Of a DNA stretch of 64,000 bases, positions 34,101-46,100 are shown piece after piece. The translations under genes and the position numbers were made by a program. A model generated the notes under the pieces. That model saw only the letters and a list, made by a program, of their open reading frames with translations. It was not told the origin of the DNA and made no database searches. Origin of the DNA: Carya illinoinensis (taxonomy: Eukaryota > Streptophyta > Magnoliopsida > Fagales > Juglandaceae); NCBI RefSeq assembly GCF_018687715.1, contig NC_056764.1, positions 3,846,501 to 3,910,500 on the forward strand. The letters are read 5' to 3'. Position 1 is the stretch's first letter. Every line of letters begins with the position of its first letter.

Positions 34101-37100
34101 CAATATTATTATTTCTCCTGTATGAGTTTGCAATTCTATGGAAGAAACCCGTGCTCCAATCCCCTTCCCACAACCATAATGCCCTTGATTTTTTACGCCA
34201 AGACATCTCTTCTAATAGAATCAACCTTTCAACTTCTGCAACTAGCTCAACCTTCCTCTCTTGTTCCGCCTGAGTGAGGTGTTGGATCTCTTGAAGTCTC
34301 TCAATCTCCTGGATTTCTAACTACTTTGCTTTTTTAGTTTCCCCCACATTGCCAAACGATTCCAGGTTCCATACCTATAAATCTTTTTTTAGAGCTTTCA
34401 GTTTTGCCGCAAAAATGAAACTATGAGTACCTTGAAACTGGTAGGAAGTGTAACAGCCCGCTAGAAATTTAATGATGAAATTTCTATTGGCTTTAGGAAT
34501 CTTGTGAAGTCCCCATACGTTTTCACGAATCTATTAATCGTATAGGTTTTAGTCTAACTACATAGTTAGTATTATTACTCACTATGGTATCATAAGTGTG
34601 TTTTTGAGTATTAGAGATAGTTAGAAAAGTTTTAATTGGACACATGGAAAGATATTAGCCACCTCACTCTTCCAAGTCTACTCTCTACTTTTAGAAAATA
34701 GCTAAGCTGATTTTCGAAGATATTATTGGGTAAGAGAGACTTACACTCAGCTCTCACTCCGGGTAAAGGAGACCTACACTCAACTCTTATTCCGGGTAAG
34801 AGAGACCTACATTCAACTCTCACTTCAACCTAATCTTCTTTCATATTTTGTCTATAAATACCTCCAGCCACTCCCCACTAAATTATCTTCCTTTACACCT
34901 TTCATTGAAAGAACACCAAACACTCTTTTGGACAGCTTTTAAGTATTCTTTTGCACGCCCATTTCGAAACTTTTGTAAGTGTTTTATCATAAAATCTCCT
35001 TCTTGTATGTTCCTTTTTTAATCTAGTTTACATGGATATCTTATTTGTTCAATTTGAAGGTCATTTGGTCAATCAAATATTGTTTAAACTCTAAAAAGGT
35101 CATTCTGAGAGATAAACTGGAGAATATGTCATAGTTTGGAGTTTTTAACCAAGCTAATGGATAGCTATTGGTCCGAAATTTTTATGGAGTATTGTTAACA
35201 TGTGTATATGATTATTGGTTGAGAATTGTTGCATGATTAAAAGTTTTGATGAAAGATTTTCTTAGATCTAAAAACTTAGAAACTGGAAGAGGAAAAACAG
35301 TTTCTATTTTGAGAAAGTTTAAATCTTTGGTGGTTTAAACTTATTCCAATGGCTTTGATAGTTTTATTGAATGATCCTAATCTTCTTATATACATGTTAT
35401 AATATTATTTTGAAAATATTTAATATTAGTTTCAAATATATGAAATTTTATGTAAAAAGATATTCGGATAGGCCAAAGTGTAGATGTTATTGGCTAAATT
35501 TATATTTTAATTAATTTTTAACCATGTGATCTTGAATTAGAAGCTTATATATGTTTTAGGACATCTTTTTAAATTATGTGATGGCTTGGTTTGAAGATCA
35601 CATCTTTATAATTCATAGATCAAAAGGTTGATCAAAATAAGTTAGAAACAAAAATCAATGGAAATAGAATATGGAAATTTCGGCCCTATTGGAAATAGAA
35701 TATGGAAATAGAATATAATTCATATCACGATATAACACTATCTCAAGTTGGTCATGTCTTTCAAGTTATGTTCAAGTCACGTTATGTTACGTCAGGGCTT
35801 CTGTCCTTTCGTATTCCAATCACGTTTCATCTTGAGTTACATTCAGTTTCGTGGGGTGCACAAGAACTGTGGCACACGAAGTATGGGGTCACAACAATTG
35901 TGACGCATACACTATGTGAGGAAAAGCAATTGTGACACGTAGAATACATGGGGCCACAACAACTGTGGAGTATGTATTTAACTGTATTGTGACACGTAGA
36001 ATACATGGAGCCACAACAACTGTGGAGTATGTATTTAATTGCATTGTGACACATAAAATACATGGGGCCACAACAACTGTGGAGTATGTATTTAAACAGT
36101 TAAAGTCAAGTTTCAGAGTAAGTTCATGTTAAGTTTCAGATCAAGTTCATGTCAAGTCAAGTTCAGTTCACGTTTCAATTTAAGTTATGTCAGTTATGCT
36201 ATGTTGTATGTCAAGTTATACTTTAATTACTTATGAACTTGTGTTGCATGTCTCGACGCTTCAAATGTCCGTCCGATCCCAAATGGAATTTGAGGGCGTC
36301 ACAGGGTGGTATCAGAGCAATACGTCTCTGGGCAGTAAATCCACATGTTCTTAGGAAATGCACCAAATATTAGGTTTGAAATTTAGTTGTCATTAGGCTT
36401 GGATTTCTTAAAAGTATGAAAGGTAGTATGTGATTGTAATACGTATACTCGTGTATTACAAGAATGGACAAATGACTCGCGGTAGAATGCCTCAAAACCC
36501 TGAGGTTGACTTCAATTAGGAGAATCATAATTCCCCGATAAATGGAGGATTAGTTGAAGCTGTGCGTATGCTGACTGGCGTTCTTAGACATCAGCAATAG
36601 CAACAAGTGTATGTACCTAACCCGAAGTTAGGGGTTGTCCATATGAGAAGTTTATGATTTACCGTTACCCGAATTTTTTTGGTAATGGAAGGCCACTGAG
36701 AGCCGAGAAATGGATTATAGATCTCGAGAGAACGTACAAGATTTGTGGATGTCTTGAGGACCAAAAGGTTCTATATGCTGGATACCTATTCCAAGAAGAA
36801 GCTGAAATATGGTAGAATACACGTAGGCAACTTCCAGTTAGGGAACTAGGTAGTGTGGCTTCATTGTCTTGGGAAAGGTTCAAGGAAAAGTTTGACAACA
36901 GATTCTTCCCAAACTCTATCAAACAATTGAAAGCCCTGGAATTCGCGTCCTTAACACAAAGCAGTTCGACTGTAAAGCAGTATGCAGCTAAATTCATGGC
37001 ATTGGGAAGGTTTGCACCACACTTGATTTCAACTCAAAAGATGCAGGTACAAAAGTTTCAAGCAAGACTTCTACCTAGAATCCAGAGTTAAGTAGCTTGC

Positions 37101-40100
37101 CTCAGAATAGAGAATCACCAAGAATTGGTAAATGTAGCGGCGATAGCAGAGGATGAGCAGAAGGAATTGGCGATCCAGAACATTACCAATCGAAAGAGTG
37201 CCATGCCGTTTGCTGCAAGCAGTAGTGCTGAGAAAAAGAGATCTTTTCTAGTCCAGAAAAAGGCAAGGGAATAATGATAGGAGGACAGAAGCCGTCCTTT
37301 TATTCACCATGCCCTAAGTGTGGAAAGCGTCATCCTGGAGAATGTCACAGGGGATATAGAGTCTGTTACCGATGCGGAAAACCAGGAGATATGATTAGAG
37401 ATTTTCCCAACGCCATGCAAGGTAGTGGAGCTGGTGATCACAAGCCAAGGCCCCACATCCCGACATGCATGTATGCAGTAACATCAGGTGATTTTGATGT
37501 TGACGCACTTGGAACTGACGAAGCTGGCATCATAACTGGTATTTTTTTTTCTTTTCCTTTTAGTATTTATGATGTTGTAGGTATTATGAATGTGTTAGAA
37601 TTAATATTAATACTGGTGTATATATTTTTTTAGGAAGTGTTAATTTGTTAAGGTTCTAGACTTGTGCATTATTCGATTCAGGTGCGTCGCAATCCTTTGT
37701 GTCTGCAGCGTTTGCACGAATTTGTAGTTTGCAAATTGAGCTTTTACCACAATGGGTTGTAGTATTAATTCCCGACGGGAATACAGTATCTTGTACCCGT
37801 TTAGTTAAGGATTGTCCGTTAGAGCTAGAAGGAAGGACACTGAAGGCTAACTTGTTAGTATTCGATCAGATGGAATTCGACCTAATTTTGGGGATGGACT
37901 GACTTTTCAAGCACTACGCTAAGATAGACTATCGGAAACGAGAGGTTGTGTTTGAACCCCCAACTGAAGATAGGATGAGTAACGCGGGAACATCAGTTAA
38001 GGCCACCCCACCTTTAATCTCGACGTTGCAAATTAAGAAGTGTATCGATGAAAGAGCCTCAGCGTTTCTATTGATAACTGTAGAGGAGACAGCCGGTGTG
38101 ACGCCCCCAAATTCCGTTTGGGATCGGACGGATATTTGAAGCGTCGAGACATGCAACACAAGGTTACCTGCCCCCGTTCATGACATATAAGATGCAATGT
38201 TCCTAACATGCATCTAACATTATGCAATATTCGTAGCAGATAAATTTTTTTCTTTAACAAAACTATGCACCAAACTGAAAATATCTCAAATGCTTAAAAC
38301 ATACTTCATATATAAAGACCCATTGAACAACTAAAATCACAACACTAATCCAAAATGCTTATGATCCAAAAAGTACTGGAGATGCAACTCCATAGTACAA
38401 GTAGTAATTTACGTTAACTACTATATTAACATTGACGTCGCATCGTCGCTCAGTCAACTGTGTCTAGTTGGTCAGCTCCTGATTCTCCTTCAGGTCCTGT
38501 AACAGGATCTACCATTTTGGAGGAATGGTAGTTGAGACTACCACAGTGAGATTTGATTACAAATCTCAGTAAATTAACAAAAAACTTCCACACAAGCTAA
38601 TGATGCATGGATGACAGTAAAATATGAATGCATAATCAAATTCATAAATAATTAAAGTATAACTTGACGTACAACATAGCATAATTGACATAACTTAAAT
38701 TGAAACGTGAACTGAACTTGACTTGACATGAACTTAATCTAAAACTTAACTTAACATGAACTTGTTCTGAAACTTAACTTAACATGAAAAATACATACTC
38801 CACAGTTGTTGTGGCCCCATGTATTCTACGTGTAAATACATACTCCACAGTTGTTGTGGCCCCATGTATTCTACGCGTCACAATGCAGTTAAATTCATAC
38901 TCCACAGTTGTTGTGGTCCCATGTATTCTACGTATCACAATTGCTATGTCTCACGTAGTGTATGCGTCACAATTGTTGTGACCCCATACTTCGTGTGCCA
39001 CAATTGTTGTGGACCCCACGAAACTGAATGTAACTCAAGATGAAACATGACTGAAATACGAAATGACTGAAATCCTGACGTAACATAACGTGACTTGAAC
39101 ATAACTTAAAAGACATGACCAACTTGAGATAAGAACGTTTTGTAACATAACATATAATAGACAACATATTTAACATAATATACTTGTAACAGTGAATATT
39201 ACATGACTTGACATACATGTAATAGATGGCATACTTAACATGATGTACTTGTAATGTATAGCAACACATGACAGAATATATTGTATAACAGATGAAAACT
39301 GATAACAAAGTAAATTCTGTGTAACAGTCAATTATATGATGACTTGGCATGCCATGACATATATGATAACACACATACATACACTATAGTTCCTTTACTT
39401 AACACATACATAGTAGACTGCTAGTAAGTTAAAAGTTAACTTACCGCAATCTCCGCGTTTCTTATAAAACCTCAAGCGCGATCACGAGAAACTGTAATTA
39501 GTGATTCTAAAAGTTAACACTCAATCACTAATAATTTAAAATATGAAAAATACTAACTTAAAGAGTAAAATTTTCATTTTACTCTCTATATGTAGGAAAA
39601 TGACCGTTTTACCCATAACTCAAGGATTTTGCATACTAACTCCAAAAGTCACCAAAATTTACATATCTCATGTAAATTTTATTCTCAACTCAAATATCAA
39701 TTTAGAAAAATTTAAAACTAATCACAACTATTAAAACTTCATAGGGCCGAAATTCTCATATGCTATTTCTATTGATTTTTGTTTCTAAGTTGTTTTGATT
39801 AACCTTTTTATCTATGACTTATAAAGATGTGATCTTCAAACCAAACCATGACATGGTTTAAAAATATGTCCTAAAACATATATACGCTTCTAATTCAAGA
39901 TCACATGGTTAAAAATTAATCAAAACATAAATTTAGCCAAGAACATCCACACTTTGGCTTATCTGAATATATCTTTGCATAAATTTCATATATTTAAAAC
40001 TAACATAAAATATCTTCAAAATAATAATATAACATGTATATAAGATGCTTAGAATCCTCTAATAAAATTATCAAAGTCATTGGAATAGGTTTAGACCACC

Positions 40101-43100
40101 TAAGAGTTAAACTTTCTCAAAACAGAAACTGTTTTTCCTTTTCCAGTTTCTAAGTTTCTAAATCTAAGAAAATCTTTCATCATAACATTTAATCATGCAA
40201 AAATCCTCAACCAATAATCATATACACATGTTAACAATACTCCATAAAAATTTTGGACCAATATCTATCCATTAGCTTGGTCAAAAACTCCAACCTATAA
40301 CATATTCTCCAGTTTATCTCCCAGAATGATCTTTCTATAGTTTACACAATATTTGACTAACCAAATGATCTTCAAATGGGACAAATAAGATATCTACGTA
40401 AACTAAACTAAAAAGGAACAACTTATATGAATGAAACTCTATAATAAAACACTTACAAAAACTTCGAAATTAGTGTGCAAGAGAACACCTAAAAGCTGTC
40501 CAAGAGAGAGTGTTTTGTATTCTTTCAATGGAAAGTGCAAATGAAGATAATTTCGTGGGGGGTGGCTGGAGATACTTATGGATGAGATATGGAAGAGATG
40601 AGGCTGGAGTGAGAGTTGAGTGTAGGTCTCTCTTACCCGGAGTGAGAGTTAAGTGTAGGTCTCTCTTACTCGGAGTGAGAGTTAAGTGTATGTCTCTCTT
40701 ACCCAATAATATCTAAAACAATCAACTCAAGATATTTTTATTCAATAATATCCACAAAATCAGCTCAAGATATTTTTATCCAATAATATCTACAGTTTTA
40801 AACAAACGTTTCGTCCGAAAATATGAGAAAGAGTTATTGCGCCATAAAACTTTAAATAACCCTCCGAATCTAATGGCACAAACCATAATACATTTTGACA
40901 CTTCTATCTCCAATAATCAAAAACACACTTCTGATACTATAGTGAATAATAACATTATGTAGTTAGACTAAAACCTATACGATTAATGGATTTGTAAAAA
41001 CTTATGGGGTCTTCACGAGATTCCTAAAGCTAATAGAAATTTCACAATTGAATTTCTAGCAGGCTGTTACAGCCGGAACTATAGGAATCCAAGGGATACC
41101 TGTGGTTGAAGACTTTCTTGAAGTTTTCGTTGATGAGTTAACTAGTTTACCACCGGATAAAGAAGCAGAATTCCAAATAGAGTTGGAATCGGCAACAATT
41201 CCGACTCACAAGGCGCTGTATCGTATGGCCCCTACTGAATTGAAGGAGCTTAAGCTACAATTGGAAGAACTTTTGGAGAAGGATTTTATCCGCCCCAATT
41301 TTTCGCCGTGGGGAGCACCTGTGTTATTCGTGAAGAAAAAAGATGGGTCTATGAGGATGTGCATAGATTATAGAGAGTTGAATAAGGTGATGATTAAGAA
41401 TAGATACCCATTACCCAGAATCGATGATTTGTTTGATCAATTGCAAGGAGCAGCAGTGTTTTCGAAGATTGACCTGAGATCCGGATATCATCAGTTAAAA
41501 GTCAAGGATCAGGATGTGCTGAAAACTGCCTTTAGAACAAGGTATGGTCACTTCGAGTTTTTGGTGATACCTTTTGCGTTAACCAATGCTCCAGCCGCAT
41601 TCATGAACATGATGAACAAAATATTCAGACCTTATTTGGATAATTTTGTTGTCATATTTATCGATGACATCTTAATCTACTCTAAGAGCAAGGAGGAAGA
41701 CAGACATCATCTAAGTATGGCTTTAACTATATTTAAGGATCAGAAACTTTATGCCAAATTTAGTAAGTTCGAGTTCTAACTGGAAGAAGTAAAATTTCTA
41801 GGTCATGTGATCTCTAGTAGAGGAGTAACAGTAGACCCGAGTAAGATTGAAGCCGTAACAAACTGGCAGAGACCGACCAGTATGCATGAGATCTGAAGTT
41901 TCTTGAGACTGACTGGTTACTATAGGAGATTTGTGGAAGGATTCTCCCGTTTGTTTGGACCACTCATCGCCCTGACTAAGAAAAATGTGAAATTTACTTG
42001 GAATGACAAGTGCGAAACAAGTTTTCTTGAGTTAAGAAAAGACTTACAACCGCACCGGTACTTACACTGCCAGAACCTCTTAAACCTTTGGTGGTGTTTA
42101 GCGATGCATCTAAGACAGAACTCGAATGTGTGCTAATGCAAGAAGGGAAAGTGATTGCTTATGCTTCATGACAACTGAAGGATTACGAGCAGAATTATCC
42201 TACTCATAATTTGGAATTAGCTGCAGTAGCTTTTGCTCTTAAGATTTGGAGACATTATTTGTATGGTGAGAAGTGTGAAGTTTTCACGGATCACAAAAGC
42301 CTAAAGTATCTATTTGAGCAAAAGAGCCTTAATATGATGCAAAGAAAATGGTTGGAATTAATCAACGACTATCAGTGCGACATCAAGTATCATCCTGGAA
42401 AGGCCAACGTGGTAGCTAATGCTTTAAGTCGCAAGAGCAGATAAGAAGCTTCATCTGTTCCGTCATCAGAAGTAAATTCCCTCTTATGTAGTATAAGAAA
42501 ACTGTTGATTAGAAACCGTAATCAGGAAATCACGTTAATTACAGTCCAAGAATTCATTCCATTGGACTGTGAATGATTGAAAGACCGTCAAAAGAAATAC
42601 AGTAAACTTGCGGAAGTTGTAAAAAGAATCGAAAAGTCAAAAGGACCAGTGGACTTTAGCCTCAGAGAGGATAGGACTCTGTATTATAAGGACCGAAGAG
42701 TCATTCCATCAGATGAAGAGTTAAAGGAAAAAGTACTAAAGGAAGCTCATAACACACCTTACACTGCTCATCCTAGTAGCACAAAAATGTATCAAGATTT
42801 AAAACAACTTTTTTGGTGGGAATGAATGAAAAGGGACGTAGCAGAGTTTGTGAACAATTGTTCTGTCTGTAGATTAGTAAAAGCATAGCACCAAAAGCCA
42901 GCCGGTAAATTGCAGTCATTACCAATCTCGGAATGGAAATGGGAGGATATTTCGATGGATTTTATACTGGGATTTCCAAATACCTCAGCCGGAAATAATA
43001 CTATCTGGGTAATAGTTGATCTTCTGACGAAAAGTGTTCACTTCATACCCATCAAGAATACAGATTCTCTAGAAAGATTGACGAGAATTTATATAGCAGA

Positions 43101-46100
43101 GATTGTCAGATTGCATGGAGTGCCTAAGACGATCGTATCAGATAGAGACCCTCGTTTTACGTCATACTTCTGGAAAAGTTTACAAGAATCGATGGGGTTT
43201 AGTCTGAGGTTTAGTAGTGTGTACCACCCACAAACAGATAGACAGACAGAAAGGACGATTCAAACTTTAGAAGATATGCTAAGAGCATGTGTTTTGGATT
43301 ACGAATGAAGTTGGGAGAAGTAACTACTTTTGGTAGAATTTGCTTATAACAATAGTTTCCAGGCCGCTATTCAAATGACACCATATGAAGCCTTGTATGG
43401 TAGAAAGTGTAGATCACCTCTGTATTGGAATGGAGTAGGGGAAAGTAAAGTAGTTGGACCAGAAGTCTTGCAAGAGATAAAGGACCAAGTACACCTGATT
43501 AAAGAAATGATGAAAACAGCACAGAGTTGACAGAAGAGCTACGCTGATAATCGAATGAGTATAGATTTTAAAATTGGATATTGGTCTATGTGAAGGTATC
43601 TCCTATGAGAGGAGCAAGTCGTTTCGGACTGAAAAGCAAGTTAAGTCCGAGATACATGGGACCCTATGATATAGTGGAGAAAGTGGGAGTAGTTGCGTAT
43701 CGTTTGGAATTGCCAACTGAATTCCATGGAATTCATAATGTTTTCCACGTGTCTTCTTTGAAGAAGAGTTTTGGGAATCAGACACTAATGATAGTGGATC
43801 CCGATAATATACCTTTACAATCCAACTTGACCTATGAAGAGAAGCCAATGCAAATTATTGACTGGAAAGATAAAGAGTTGTGGAACCGTAAGATCCCATT
43901 GGTTAAAGTACTTTGGCAAAATCATAACATTCAAGAGGCGACTTGGGAGAAGGAAGTTGATATGCGAGCCAAGTACCCCCAGTTATTTGACATCTAAATT
44001 CAGTCTTGTAGAGTTGTTTTGACTTCTGCTTAGTTGATATTTTGTGGTTCACTTGTACGAGACTGATTATATCAGATGTTGTACTTCTTTGTTTGGATAT
44101 CAATAAAGTATATGTGTTTCCTTAACTCTTGGTTTGTTACTTATGTCGATTTCGAGGACGAAATTTTTTTTTAGGAGAGAGGTAGTAACAGCCCGCTAGA
44201 AATTTAATGATGAAATTTCTATTGGCTTTAGGAATCTTGTGAAGTCCCCATAAGTTTTCACGAATCTATTAATCGTATAGGTTTTAGTCTAACTACATAG
44301 TTAGTGTTATTACTCATTATGATATCATAAGTATGCTTTTGAATATTGGAGATAGTTAGAAGAGTTTTAATTGGATACATAGAAAGATATTAGCCATCTC
44401 TCTTCCAAGTCTACTCTCCACTTTTAGAAAATAGCTTGAGCTGATTTTCGTAAATATTATTGGGTAAAAGAGACCTACACTCAACTCTCACTCCAGATAA
44501 GAGAGGCCTACACTCAACTCTCACTCCAGGTAAGAGAGACATACACTCAACTCTCACTCCAGCTTCATCTTCTTCCATATTTTGTCCATAAATACCTACA
44601 GCCACTCCTCACAAAATTATCTTCATTTACACCTTTCATTGAAAGAACAACAAACTCTCTTGGACAACTTAAGTATTCTTTTGCATGCCCATTTCGAAAC
44701 TTTTGTAAGTGTTTTATCATAAAATCTCATTCATACAAGTTATTCCTTTTTTACTCTAATTTACGTGGATATCTTATTTGTTCCATTTGAAGGTCATTTG
44801 GTCAGTTAAATATTGTTTAAACTCTAGAAAGGTCATTTTGGGAGATAAACTGGAGAATATATTATAGTTTGAAATTTTTGACAAGCTAATGGATAGATAT
44901 TGGTCCGAAATTTTTATGGAGTATTTTTAACATGTGTATATAATTATTGGTTGAGGATTGTTGCATGATTAAAGGTTTTGATGAAAGATTTTCTTAGATC
45001 TAGAAACTTAGAAACTGAAAGAGGAAAAACAGTTTCTATTTTGAGAAAGTTTAATCTTTGGTGGTTTAAACCTATTCCAATGGCTTTGATAGTTTTATTG
45101 AAAGATCCTAATTCTCTTATATACATGTTATAATATTATTTTGAAGATATTTTATATTAGTTTCAAAGATATGAAATTTTATGCAAAGAGATATTCGGAT
45201 AGGCCAAAGTGTGGATGTTCTTAGCTAAATTTATATTTTGGTTAATTTTTAACCATGTGATATTGAATTATAAGCTTATATATGTTTTAGGACATCTTTT
45301 TAAATCATGTGATGGTTTGGTTTGAAGATCACATTTTTATAGATCAAAAGGTTGATCAAAATAAGTTAGAAACAAAAATTAATAAAAATAGCATATGAAA
45401 ATTTTGGCCCTATGGAGTTTTAATAGTTGTGATTAGTTTTAAATTTTTCTAAATTGATATTTGAGTTTAAGATAAAATTTACATGAGGCATGTAAATTTT
45501 GGTGACTTCTGGAGTTAGCATGCAAAACCCTTAAGTTATGAGTAAAATGGTCATTTTCTCACACGTAAAGGGTAAAATAAAAATTTTACTCTTTAAGTTA
45601 GTATTTTTTCATATTTCAAATTATTAATGATTTAGTTCTAATATTTAGAATCACTAATTACAGTTTTTCGTGATCGCGCTTGAGCTTTTATAAAAAATGT
45701 GGAGATCAAGGTAAGTTAGCTTTTAACTTACTAGCAGTCTACTGTGTATGTGTGCTAAGTAAAGGAACAACAGTGTATGTATATGTGTTATCATATAAGC
45801 TATGTCATGCTAAGTTATAACATATTTGTCTGTTATACAGAATTTATTCTGTCATGAGTTTCATCTGTTATACAAGATATTTTGTCATATATTGCAAGTA
45901 TGTCAGATTAATTATGTTTCCGTTACATGTGATATCATGTTATGAAATATTGTGTTTTACATGTTACAATAAAACTCTATCTCAAGTTAGTCATGTCTTT
46001 TAAGTTATGTTCAAGTTACGTTATGTTACATCAGGATTTCTGCCATATCGTATTCCAGTCACGTTTTATCTTAAGTTACATTCAGTTTCGTGGGGTCCAC

